Assembly (NCBI GenBank): GCA_963836085.1
Contig: CAWIHT010000002.1
Location: 230,545 to 294,544, forward strand
Length of the DNA: 64,000 bases
Direction: 5' to 3'
Source of the DNA: JAHEEL01 sp963836085
GTDB taxonomy: Bacteria > Actinomycetota > Acidimicrobiia > Spongiisociales > UBA5794
The translations under genes and the position numbers were made by a program. Positions 1 through 8,543 of the stretch are shown piece after piece. Under the pieces are notes generated by a model. It was not told where the DNA came from. It made no database searches and saw nothing but the letters and a program-made list of their open reading frames with translations. Positions within the stretch are counted from its first letter, which is position 1; each line of letters opens with the position of its first letter.

Positions 1-45
1 AACTGCCATGTCGGTGACGATAGAGCCACTGGTACCGTTCCGGCA

Positions 46-339
46 ATGGAGCACGCACCCGAACGGATCACCGTCGACCCCGACCGTCTCAGCATCGAGT
101 GGAGCGATGGAGCGACCACCGCGCTGTCGGGCAGCCGTCTGCGGGCTGCGTGTCCGTGCGCCGACTGCCGGGAGCATCGTGTGGCCGCTGCGTCGCCGAT
201 CCTCCTCGGTGCCCAATCGACCATCGAGAACGCCCACCTCGTGGGCGGCTACGCCATCCGTTTCACCTTCGCCGACGGCCACGTCGACGGCATCTACCCG
301 TACGGCCAGTTGCGGCATTTGGGGGAAGGCGACGACTGA
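46..339 (+). CDS. DUF971 (GBBH-like N-terminal domain) protein
   Basis: Small 97-residue protein that is essentially one DUF971 domain: an N-terminal strand pattern (ITVDPDRLSIEWSDG), a compact cysteine cluster C36-P-C38-A-D-C41, and the closing GYAIRFTFADGHVDGIYPY block typical of the family. The same domain forms the N-terminus of gamma-butyrobetaine hydroxylase and occurs alone or beside Fe-S carrier proteins in many bacteria. The free-standing form has no settled function; metal binding through the cysteines is inferred. The start is the ATG that opens directly on the domain; no strong ribosome binding site is visible. It converges on the helicase gene that follows. Confidence 0.8.
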   Translation: MEHAPERITVDPDRLSIEWSDGATTALSGSRLRAACPCADCREHRVAAASPILLGAQSTIENAHLVGGYAIRFTFADGHVDGIYPYGQLRHLGEGDD

Positions 340-445
340 GTCGCCAGTCGCCAGACCGATCGCGCTCAGCGGTCTCGCTCCGTGCTGGTGAAGTCTGTCG
401 GTCTCGAATCGTGGCTACGAGCTGCTCCGCTCCTGAGCAACTCGG

Positions 446-3400
446 CTACATCCTACGGAACGTCAGGCCGCGGTAGCCGACGGAGAATCCTGTGGCGAGC
501 ATGGCTTCGCGGTGGGGAGAGTCGGGGGCGGGGACGGTATCGATGCGTCCCACGGTCCAGTGCTTGAAGCGTGGGGCGACCAGGGCCAGGCTGCGAGCAA
601 CGAGCGATGAGTCACCCGTGTAAGTGGAGACTGAACGGCCGCCGCGGTCGACGAATGCGACGAGTGCGCCATTGTCGATGATCACGTAGGCTCCGCCTCG
701 CCTGGCCGCCTTGGCCGTGGGGTGTTCGGGCCATGTGATTGCGGCTCCGTAGGCGTTCGCGGGGTCGGAGGCGGCAAGGACGAGCAGTCCTCCGGGTTCT
801 CGTGAACGGAGACGATCGACCGCGCCCGGCAGTCCGAATTGGGAGCCGCCCAGCCCTTCCACGAAGTATCCCCGTCGAGCGGTTCCGACCTCCTCGAGTG
901 CTGCCAGCACGGGGTAGAGACCGGCGTATCCCCCCGGGATCCCTTCGGTCAGGACGGTATCTCGGCCAACGATGCCGTTGCGTTCGAGCAGCGTGTCTGC
1001 GATGGCCGCAGCGGACGCTTCGGCGGAAGCCGCCGTGGTGAGCAGATCTGCGACAGCAGACCAGCGGCCGGCGCCCGACGGCGGGGTGGCGGAGGACAAC
1101 ACGGGTTTGCCTCTCCGGCGGCTCGGGACGGCACCAAGGGCGAACGCCCTCACGGGTGCCAGCGTGTCGTTTGTCACCTCTCCGGCCCAGACCAGATCCC
1201 ACAGTGCGGTCAGCGTGTCGGCGGGATCGCCGCCGCCGGCGGCGGCATAGAGGTCGGAGAAGAACGAAGCGCCAACCGCCAGACGGTCCCGGATCGCGTC
1301 GTGGATCGGGCCTTCTGGACGGTCCGCGGCTGTGTTCCAGTGGAGGACCGGGACCGAGGAACGCGGATAGAGGGCAAGCGCCCCGTCACGATCACCGATC
1401 CTCCCTCTCCCAATCCACACGGCTTCGCCGGAGGCAAGCAGATTGTCCAGACCGTGGGTCACTCCGCGGTCAGCGAAGACGTCGCTCTCGACCGTCGATG
1501 CGACCAGGCGGGCGCCGGCGAGGCGTTGCACCACCGTCATCAGCTCGACCGCCCTGGGTGCGCTTGTGGCTACCTCCTGCCACCGGGGCAGGAACCGAGC
1601 GAGGTCGCGGGCGTCGACCGCCTCGACCTCAGATCGGAGCTTGGCGAGGCTTGCTCGTCGGACGCGGCGCAGTACGTTCGTGTCGATCCACTCCTCCTCA
1701 GTCCCACCGGGGAGGTAGCCGCCGGGCGCAACACGGCCTCCCGCCTCCAGACGGGCGAGAATCTCGAGGATGACGGCCGGAGGAAGCCCGAGTGCGTCTG
1801 CAGCGTCGGTCACGGTGAACGGACCATGTGTTCGGGCGTACCGTCCTACGACGTCACCCGTGGGGTCGTCGACGGGTTCGAGAAGGCTTGGAGGCGTCTC
1901 CGGCGGAGGCTCGATTCCGAGGGCGTCGCGGAGGCGGGACAGATCCTCGACTGCCGCATATCGGCGATTGCCGACCTTGCCGATCTCAACGACCTGTGCC
2001 GTATCCGCGAGTGTCTCGAGATGCTCGTCGAGGAGTTCCGGATCGAGGATACGCTGACGGAGGCCGTCGATATCGAGGGGACCGAGGTGGAGCAGCAGGT
2101 CGTGAACGGCATCGGCCGACCGAGCGGCGCGATCCTCCGAGAGGCGCTGGATGTCCCGCTCCACCTCGTCGATAGCGTCGCCGTCGAGGAGATCCCGGAA
2201 CTCCGGTTCACCGAGGAGGTCGGCAAGCAACGATCGATCGAGTGACAGGGCAGCGGCGCGACGTTCGGCCACCGGCGCGTCGTAGTCGTACATGAAGGAG
2301 GCGACGAAATCGAAGGTGAGCGACGACGCGAAGGGGCTCGCGGCTGGCAGGTCAAGTTCCACGACCCTTGTCCTGCGCTGTGCAATGTCGGTCAAAACCT
2401 CCTTGAGCGCAGGCACATCGAAGTGGTCCTGCAGGATCTCCCGGTAGGTCTCGAGCACGATCGGGAACGAACCGTGTCCTTGGGCGACCTCGAGCAGGTT
2501 GGCGGCCTTGCGCCGTTGGAGCCAGAGCGGCGTGCGTGAGCCGGGCCGTCGACGCGGGAGGAGGAGAGCACGAGCTGCCGCCTCGCGAAATGTGGCGGCG
2601 AACAACGCAGAGTCTGCGACCTCTGACAGGAGGACCGCGTCAAGATCTTCTGCATCGAGCAACAGGTGACCGGTCGCTGGAGCTTCGTCTGCGTCTGCAA
2701 ACCGGAACAGGATGCCGTCGTCAGCCCAGATCACGTCGAGGTCGGTGTGACGGGCTTCGCGATAGCGCTGGCGTGCGGCAAGGGCCCACGGCGCATGGAC
2801 GCGGGCTCCGAACGGGCTGAGCACGGCGACTCGCCAGTCGCCGATCTCATCGCGGAACCGTTGCACGACGATCGTCCGGTCGGAAGGCACAGTGCCGGTC
2901 GCATCCTGCTCGTCGCCGATGAAGGCGGCGAGGTTCTGTGCTGCCAGCGGATCGAGGTGATACTCGGACTGCAGGACCGCCGTGGCCTCTGCTCGATCGA
3001 GTCCGCTGATACGGCGGGTGAATGCGCCGATGGCGCGGCCCAGCTCAAGGGGTCGTCCGGCCATGTCGCCATGCCAGAACGGCATCTTGCCTGCCCCGGT
3101 TCCGGGCGCCGGTGTGACCACCACCCGATCCTGGGTGATCTGGTCGACGCGCCAGGTCGACGACCCGAGGACGAAGCGATCGCCGGCCCGGCTCTCGAAG
3201 ACCATCTCCTCATCGAGTTCACCGACCCGGGTTCCGTCGGGGAGTGTGACGTGATAGAGGCCGCGATCGGGGATCGTGCCGGGGTTGGTGACTGCGAGCA
3301 GGCGGGCGTTGCTGCGTCCGGAGATGGTTTCGCCAAATCGATCCCACACGATCCGGGGCCGCAGTTCCGCGAACTCGTCTGACGGGTATCGACCGGCGAG

Positions 3401-4804
3401 CATGTCGAGGACCGACTCGAACACGGGTCGGCTGAGCTCGCGATACGGAGCCGCGCCGCGAATGAGGTCAAAGAGGTCGTCGACACCGACCGTTTCGTCC
3501 GCAGCGATGGCGACGATCTGTTGTGCGAGCACGTCCAACGGACTCTGCGGGACACGCGTCGATTCGATCGCCCCTTCATACATTCGCTCTACGACAACGG
3601 CGGCTTCGAGCAGGTCCCCCCGGTGCTTGGGGAACACCTTCGCCACACTCGTTGCGCCCACCTGATGTCCGGCTCTGCCGATCCGCTGCAGACCGCTCGC
3701 CACCGACGGCGGAGCCTCAACGAGTACCACCAGATCCACGGCTTCCATGTCGATGCCGAGTTCGAGAGTCGACGTTGCAACCACGCCGCGGAGATCGCCG
3801 TCCTTGAGTCTCTGCTCGATCTCGGTCCGTTGCTCCCTGGACACCGACCCGTGGTGGCTGCGCACCACCTCTTCTCCTGCAAGCCGGTTCAGCTCCCCGG
3901 CCAACCGTTCGGAGAGCCCCCGTGAGTTGACGAAGAAGATCGTGGACTGATGCTGCATCAAGAGTTGGTGCAGTTGCGGATATACGGCGGGCCAGATCGA
4001 TCGTGCGGGTCGCTCTTCGCCCGCAGCGGGAGGTGAGACCTCCGGCCTCGTCAAGTCGGGGACGGGCACGACGATTTCGAGATCGAGACGCTTGTCCCGC
4101 GGGGCGTCGACGATGGTCACTGGACGAGGCGACCATGCGCCGTTGCGAACCGTCCCTCCCGCGAGGAACTCGCCGATGGTCTCGAGCGGCCGCTGGGTCG
4201 CCGACAGACCGATACGCTGCGGCGGGTGTCGAGCGATCGCCTCGAGTCGTTCCAGTGAGAGCGACAGGTGTGAGCCTCGTTTCGTGCCCGCGAGCGAGTG
4301 GACTTCATCGACGATCACCGTGCGCACGGCGGCGAGAGCGGAGCGCATCTGGGAGGTGAGCATCAGGTAGAGGCTCTCGGGTGTCGTGATCAAGATGTCG
4401 GGCGGTGTGCGCAGCATCGCTCGGCGTTCCGACTGCGGTGTGTCTCCGGTGCGCATTGCGGTGGCGATGGGGGAGAGCGGTATCCCGAGGCGCTCCGCTT
4501 CGGCCTGGATGCCCGCGAGTGGGACACGGAGGTTCCTCTCGATGTCGTAGGCAAGTGCCTTCATGGGAGAGACGTACAGAACGCGACAGCGGGCGCCGGG
4601 GTCCGGGGTCGACTCGTTCGCGAGTTGATCGATTGCCCACAGGAACGCCGCGAGCGTCTTGCCGGAGCCCGTCGGGGCGTGGATGAGCGTGTGTGATCCC
4701 GCCTCGATCGCGTCCCAGCCGTGCGTCTGTGCATCGGTGGCGGTCGGGAAGGAATCGGCGAACCAGCGGCGGGTCGGTTCGGAGAAGCGTTCCAGCGAGG
4801 ACAT
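446..4804 (-). CDS. lhr: Lhr-family ATP-dependent DNA/RNA helicase, large form
   Basis: Superfamily 2 helicase of 1452 residues, the size expected of full-length actinobacterial Lhr (about 1500). Walker A is PTGSGKT at residues 44-50 and the DEVH box is at 166-169, followed by the SAT motif (GLSATQRP) and a RecA-like second domain with the QRIGRAGH arginine-finger motif. After the helicase core come the winged-helix and beta-barrel Lhr-core regions and a long C-terminal extension. Lhr proteins translocate 3' to 5' and unwind DNA:RNA hybrids; in mycobacteria lhr is mitomycin C induced. No SOS box was seen at its start. It is a single gene; the ATG at the 5' end precedes a typical Lhr N-terminus. 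Confidence 0.93.
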   Translation of the reverse strand: MSSLERFSEPTRRWFADSFPTATDAQTHGWDAIEAGSHTLIHAPTGSGKTLAAFLWAIDQLANESTPDPGARCRVLYVSPMKALAYDIERNLRVPLAGIQAEAERLGIPLSPIATAMRTGDTPQSERRAMLRTPPDILITTPESLYLMLTSQMRSALAAVRTVIVDEVHSLAGTKRGSHLSLSLERLEAIARHPPQRIGLSATQRPLETIGEFLAGGTVRNGAWSPRPVTIVDAPRDKRLDLEIVVPVPDLTRPEVSPPAAGEERPARSIWPAVYPQLHQLLMQHQSTIFFVNSRGLSERLAGELNRLAGEEVVRSHHGSVSREQRTEIEQRLKDGDLRGVVATSTLELGIDMEAVDLVVLVEAPPSVASGLQRIGRAGHQVGATSVAKVFPKHRGDLLEAAVVVERMYEGAIESTRVPQSPLDVLAQQIVAIAADETVGVDDLFDLIRGAAPYRELSRPVFESVLDMLAGRYPSDEFAELRPRIVWDRFGETISGRSNARLLAVTNPGTIPDRGLYHVTLPDGTRVGELDEEMVFESRAGDRFVLGSSTWRVDQITQDRVVVTPAPGTGAGKMPFWHGDMAGRPLELGRAIGAFTRRISGLDRAEATAVLQSEYHLDPLAAQNLAAFIGDEQDATGTVPSDRTIVVQRFRDEIGDWRVAVLSPFGARVHAPWALAARQRYREARHTDLDVIWADDGILFRFADADEAPATGHLLLDAEDLDAVLLSEVADSALFAATFREAAARALLLPRRRPGSRTPLWLQRRKAANLLEVAQGHGSFPIVLETYREILQDHFDVPALKEVLTDIAQRRTRVVELDLPAASPFASSLTFDFVASFMYDYDAPVAERRAAALSLDRSLLADLLGEPEFRDLLDGDAIDEVERDIQRLSEDRAARSADAVHDLLLHLGPLDIDGLRQRILDPELLDEHLETLADTAQVVEIGKVGNRRYAAVEDLSRLRDALGIEPPPETPPSLLEPVDDPTGDVVGRYARTHGPFTVTDAADALGLPPAVILEILARLEAGGRVAPGGYLPGGTEEEWIDTNVLRRVRRASLAKLRSEVEAVDARDLARFLPRWQEVATSAPRAVELMTVVQRLAGARLVASTVESDVFADRGVTHGLDNLLASGEAVWIGRGRIGDRDGALALYPRSSVPVLHWNTAADRPEGPIHDAIRDRLAVGASFFSDLYAAAGGGDPADTLTALWDLVWAGEVTNDTLAPVRAFALGAVPSRRRGKPVLSSATPPSGAGRWSAVADLLTTAASAEASAAAIADTLLERNGIVGRDTVLTEGIPGGYAGLYPVLAALEEVGTARRGYFVEGLGGSQFGLPGAVDRLRSREPGGLLVLAASDPANAYGAAITWPEHPTAKAARRGGAYVIIDNGALVAFVDRGGRSVSTYTGDSSLVARSLALVAPRFKHWTVGRIDTVPAPDSPHREAMLATGFSVGYRGLTFRRM

Positions 4805-5073
4805 GCCGACAGGCTACCCAATGCATGTGATGCCGGATCGATTCGAACCTTCAGGCGCGACTGGAGGCTTTGGCGAATCCCTCAACCGGTAGGGCTAGCG
4901 ACTCAACCTTCAACCACTACTTGAGGTCGCGGAGAACTACAAAATCGTCTTACACACGCCGTGGTGGGTAAGAACCGGCGAACTCGGGATTGTGCGACCT
5001 GGACGCGGAAGAAGGGTCGCGAAGGCATCGGAGGGGTCGGCACGGGGCGGATCGAGGCTCGCGGATCCGAGGT

Positions 5074-5841
5074 TCAGCCCGCGGCAGCCCGGACAACGGC
5101 GACGGCCCGCGCCGGATCAACCGGGTTCGTGGCGATGCCGTCGATCTTGGTGTCCGATCCGACGATGGCGCCATCGCCGATCGACAGGATCTCGGCGATC
5201 GTCGCCGCGGTGGCACCGGATCCGACATACACGGGGAGATGGGAGTGGTCGGCGACGGTTTGGAGATCTGCGAGGCTGGTCGCCGATCCGGTTCCGGCTC
5301 CGGACACGACTACGGCGTCGGCACCGGCTCGTTCGACGAGATCATTGGTCGCATCGACCAGTTCGAGACCGGCGGGTGGGGTGGCGTGTTTGACGAAGAC
5401 GTCTGCGATGATCGCGGCGTCGGGGCACAGCTCTCGGCGAACCCGAGCGATGTCTGCCGCACGTCCAACGATCGGGCCCTGGTCGGTGTACATCATGCCG
5501 GAGAGCACATTGATCCGGATGAAGGCCGCGTCGGTTGCACCGGCGACGGCGAGGGCGCCGAGTCCATCGTTGCGCAGCACGTTCACACCGGTCGGCAGAC
5601 CTGCGGCTGCGACCTCGGCGACCGCTCGTGCCATTGCAGCGATGGTGACTTTGGGGACATCGTCGGCATAGAAGGGCGCGTCACCGAAGTTCTCAACCAT
5701 GATGCCCTCAAACCCGGCAGCGACCAGGGCTGCAGCGTCGACGCTGGCTCGTTCGAGCACTGTGCTCATCGATCCGCCGAATCCTGGTGCGCCGGGTAGC
5801 GGTTCGAGATGAACCATGCCGATCAGGCGAGGGAGGGACAC
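5074..5841 (-). CDS. BtpA/SgcQ family TIM-barrel protein
   Basis: 255 residues of a BtpA/SgcQ-type TIM barrel: start GMVHLEPLPGAP, the GIMVENFGDAPF segment, the PTGVNVLRND segment and a closing VYVGSGATAATI phosphate-binding-like loop. BtpA was named for photosystem I accumulation in cyanobacteria, but most relatives (SgcQ) are in non-phototrophs and are thought to be sugar or nucleoside phosphate enzymes; no photosynthesis gene is near. Start is a GTG three bases after the stop of the upstream gene, so it is the last member of a three-gene operon with the TIGR03084-type protein and the LOG-family protein. Substrate is unknown. Confidence 0.82.
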   Translation of the reverse strand: MSLPRLIGMVHLEPLPGAPGFGGSMSTVLERASVDAAALVAAGFEGIMVENFGDAPFYADDVPKVTIAAMARAVAEVAAAGLPTGVNVLRNDGLGALAVAGATDAAFIRINVLSGMMYTDQGPIVGRAADIARVRRELCPDAAIIADVFVKHATPPAGLELVDATNDLVERAGADAVVVSGAGTGSATSLADLQTVADHSHLPVYVGSGATAATIAEILSIGDGAIVGSDTKIDGIATNPVDPARAVAVVRAAAG

Positions 5842-5844
5842 GGC

Positions 5845-6627
5845 CTAGTAGACCCTGGCGATTTCAAGCGCCTGCTCTGCCGACGGGCCGACCGCCTTCA
5901 GCCCGGTCTCGGATGCCGGCTGGCGGAGCGTTACGACACGGCACCAGTCGGCGGCCATGCCCCGGATGACTTCGTCGGTGTCCTCGGGACCGAAACGCCA
6001 CGCAGCGTACTTCGGGCCCATGAGCTCGACGCGGATGCCCTTGTCCGGATACGTCTCGCCGGCTTGGTCGAATGCGAAGGGGAGGCTCTTGTGCCCGAGC
6101 CATGCGATGTGTCGCAGGCGGGGCGTATCGGCGATCGGGTCCTCTTCCTCTTCCTCGAGATCGTCTTCGGGAATCGGGATTACGCGACCGAGCACGGCGG
6201 CCTTGATATCGAGGCCGTGAGCCCACGTCTCCATGAGGCGCATGGTCGCGAAGCTTCGGGCGCTCATGTCGCCCCAGATCCAAGGGATGCGGTCGGTGGC
6301 GAGCATTCGGGAGAGGGCATCGACGACATCGGCTCTGCCGTGCCTCCACCACTCGATGACCTCCTGGTGGCGCTGCGGCCGACCCTCTTCGGGGCCCTGG
6401 GCGGTCCACGCGTCGAAATCGGCGATCTTCTCTTTGTCGATCCTCGATTGACCTTGCTCGATGACCTCGGCAGCGAACCCTTCGAGGTGGGCGAGGTGGC
6501 TCACCTGGTCCTGGATCGTCCAGCCGGCGGCCGGCGTCTTCCGCTTCCAGTCGCGCGTCGACAACCCCTGGAGGAACTGGTCCAGGTGCTGTTCTTCGGC
6601 GACGAGGTCGGAAAGAATCTCCCGCAT
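5845..6627 (-). CDS. TIGR03084 / mycothiol-maleylpyruvate-isomerase-like (DinB-fold) protein
   Basis: 260 residues with the DinB-like four-helix bundle of the MDMPI N-terminal family: a helix with LVAEEQHLDQFLQGL, then WTIQDQVSHLAHLEG, in which the His residues resemble the family metal ligands, and RLMETWAHGLDI, whose His would complete the site. The C-terminal half matches the TIGR03084 type and carries a short acidic run (DDLEEEEED). Members are predicted metal-dependent, some mycothiol-dependent, enzymes; the substrate is not known. The ATG chosen lies 10 bases after the LOG-family gene stop; a longer in-frame extension would run back through that gene and was not used. Confidence 0.82.
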   Translation of the reverse strand: MREILSDLVAEEQHLDQFLQGLSTRDWKRKTPAAGWTIQDQVSHLAHLEGFAAEVIEQGQSRIDKEKIADFDAWTAQGPEEGRPQRHQEVIEWWRHGRADVVDALSRMLATDRIPWIWGDMSARSFATMRLMETWAHGLDIKAAVLGRVIPIPEDDLEEEEEDPIADTPRLRHIAWLGHKSLPFAFDQAGETYPDKGIRVELMGPKYAAWRFGPEDTDEVIRGMAADWCRVVTLRQPASETGLKAVGPSAEQALEIARVY

Positions 6628-6637
6628 GGGTTGGATT

Positions 6638-7711
6638 CTAGAGTCGCTGCGGTTCCTTCGGTTCGTTCGCCCCAGCCTGCTCTGTGTCGTTGAGACGGTC
6701 GACGAGACAACGCAGGCGGCCGAACTGTCGCCGGTCGAAGCGGAATCGCAGGCGTGGAAGGTCCACGAAGTCGTCAGAGGCGATCTCGGCGGGCGTCGGA
6801 CCGATCTTGGTGATCTGGCCGGTGCGGACGATGTCTGCGAACTCCGCGTTGAGTTGTTCAACCTGGGCGTCTGTCGGCTCGGTCGCGAGTCGGAGAATCA
6901 AGTCGCCGTCGACGTACCGCTGCGAGTGGTACACCGCGTAGAACGACCGAATCTCGTCGATCGCCTCGTCGAGATCGCTCGTGACCGTGAACAGGTTGAG
7001 GTCGTCGGCGGCGATCATGCCCTGCTCGACGAGGGTGTTGACGAATTCGAGCCACGGCTCCCAGTAGCCGGTCCCAGGAGCCTCGAGCATGACGACGGGA
7101 TGCAGATCAGACTTGCCAGTCTGCATCAGCGTCAGCAACTCGAACGACTCGTCGAGGGTCCCGAAGCCGCCGGGGAACAGGACGAATGCGTCCGACTCCT
7201 TCACGAACGTGAGCTTGCGGGTGAAGAAGTACTTGTAGTTGATGAGGCGGCTCTCATGGACGAACGGATTGGCCCCGTCTTCGAACGGGAGGCGGACACT
7301 CACGCCGAACGAGAAGTCGCTCCCAGCTCCGCGGTTTCCCGCTTCCATGATTCCCGGGCCGGCACCCGTCACGACCATCCACCGGTGCCGGTCGACCATG
7401 CGGGCAGCGAACGTCGAGGCGAGTTCATAGTTGGGCTCGTGCGGTTCGACCCTTGCCGAACCGAACATTGTTACCTTCCGCACGTTCCGGTAGTGCTGGA
7501 AGACCAAGAACGAGTACCGCATCTCCTTGAGCGTGCTGTTCATCAACTTGAGATCGCCGCGTTCGGTGCCATCGCGCAGCATCTTCATCGAGGTGACAAC
7601 GAGTTCCCGGACCAGGTCCTCTCCGTGGGCGCTCGCGGTTTCGGCGCCGCTCGCCACAAGATCGTCGAGGGCCTTGTCGATCGCGGGATCACCGACGTCA
7701 TATGGTGGCAT
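6638..7711 (-). CDS. LOG-family (TIGR00730) Rossmann-fold nucleotide-binding protein
   Basis: 357 residues. Both LOG signatures are present: PGIMEAGNRGA, equivalent to the PG-x-M-E-A/x-x-x-GA motif, and PGGFGTLDE, equivalent to PGG-x-GT-x-x-E, which together form the nucleotide and phosphoribohydrolase site. The protein is longer than plain LOG (about 190), with an N-terminal helical extension and a C-terminal domain, as in the YgdH/PpnN-like long group. PpnN-type enzymes split purine nucleotide monophosphates into base and ribose 5-phosphate; whether this one acts on AMP-type or cytokinin nucleotides cannot be told. First gene of the minus-strand operon, divergent from the HAD gene with only 26 bases between the starts. 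Confidence 0.85.
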   Translation of the reverse strand: MPPYDVGDPAIDKALDDLVASGAETASAHGEDLVRELVVTSMKMLRDGTERGDLKLMNSTLKEMRYSFLVFQHYRNVRKVTMFGSARVEPHEPNYELASTFAARMVDRHRWMVVTGAGPGIMEAGNRGAGSDFSFGVSVRLPFEDGANPFVHESRLINYKYFFTRKLTFVKESDAFVLFPGGFGTLDESFELLTLMQTGKSDLHPVVMLEAPGTGYWEPWLEFVNTLVEQGMIAADDLNLFTVTSDLDEAIDEIRSFYAVYHSQRYVDGDLILRLATEPTDAQVEQLNAEFADIVRTGQITKIGPTPAEIASDDFVDLPRLRFRFDRRQFGRLRCLVDRLNDTEQAGANEPKEPQRL

Positions 7712-7737
7712 CGGGAGTCAACCTAATCTCTGGCGAC

Positions 7738-8385
7738 ATGATCCACGTGGTTTGGGACTGGAACGGCACACTTGTCGAAGACCTTCCGGTGGTCGTCGAG
7801 TCGGTGAATGCCGCTCTCGATGCGATCGGCGAGGCCTCGATCACGGAAGAGGACTACCGCGCCCACTTCGCTCGACCGGTCGAACGCTTCTACGAAGGTC
7901 TTCTGGAACGCGCCGTCACGGCTCACGAATGGGACACCCTCGACCGTGTGTTCCACGAGCACTACCGGGCGACCCTTGACCGGGTTCCGCTCTCGTGGGA
8001 CGCACGGGAGGCGATCGACTTGGTGGAGAATCGGGGCTGGACCCAGTCGATCCTATCGATGTGGTGGGAGGACGAACTGCTGGAAGTGGTGACACAGCAC
8101 GGCTTGCTCGATCGCATGACCCTTGTCCAGGGAAACCGCGACGACCCGGGTGGTGAGAAGGCCAACCATCTCCTGCAGCATCTGAAGTCGCTCGACCTCG
8201 ATCCGCATGCGGTCGTGATGGTCGGCGACTCGCTCGACGATGCGGTTGCGTCAGGGGTCGTCGGGACAGCCTGCGTCCTCTACGACGGAGGCTCGCACCA
8301 CCTCGTTGCCCTCGAAGACGTGGGAGTGCCGGTCACCGGGTCGCTGGTTGAGGCGGTGGAGATCGCTTCCCAAGTCGGGCGATGA
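7738..8385 (+). CDS. HAD-superfamily hydrolase
   Basis: 215 residues. Motif I reads WDWNGTL, so the usual second aspartate (DxD) is Asn here, a variant seen in a subgroup of HAD proteins and consistent with altered or weak phosphatase chemistry. Motif IV is VMVGDSLDDAVASG, intact. A helical cap follows motif I. The start is the second in-frame ATG (MIHVVWDWNG): the first would overlap the divergent LOG gene start and add residues without homology to the family. Substrate unknown. Confidence 0.8.
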   Translation: MIHVVWDWNGTLVEDLPVVVESVNAALDAIGEASITEEDYRAHFARPVERFYEGLLERAVTAHEWDTLDRVFHEHYRATLDRVPLSWDAREAIDLVENRGWTQSILSMWWEDELLEVVTQHGLLDRMTLVQGNRDDPGGEKANHLLQHLKSLDLDPHAVVMVGDSLDDAVASGVVGTACVLYDGGSHHLVALEDVGVPVTGSLVEAVEIASQVGR

Positions 8386-8457
8386 TTCGACGCCCCTGTC
8401 CGGGCGAGATGGAATCCGCTCCCGACGCGACATTGGAAACCGCCGAAACCCTCGTGC

Positions 8458-8479
8458 TCTAGGGGCACCGGCCCCTAGA
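8458..8479. other. Perfect stem-loop ahead of asnA
   Basis: Nine-base perfect inverted repeat (TCTAGGGGC with its complement GCCCCTAGA) around a four-base ACCG loop, in the gap between the HAD gene and asnA, about 65 bases before the asnA start. No T-run follows on the plus strand, so it is not a classical terminator; it could be a transcript-end hairpin of the HAD gene or a 5' leader structure of asnA. Confidence 0.6.
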
Positions 8480-8543
8480 ACCGCGTCGACCAGCCGGATA
8501 CGGTTCATGGTGAGCGCAGCGAAGGCTGCAGGAGGCGCGTGCA

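Noticed and set aside
1..9. A minus-strand start codon at the left edge (ATG at 9-7)
   Set aside because: Only three codons lie in the window and no ribosome-binding site is seen; nothing can be said.
839..2245. A 468-codon open frame on the plus strand
   Set aside because: Antisense to the Lhr helicase; high-GC third-position bias opens this frame and the product has no recognisable domain.
6461..7726. A 421-codon plus-strand open frame
   Set aside because: Antisense to the LOG-family gene and its neighbour, both clearly homologous to known families; low-complexity charged product.
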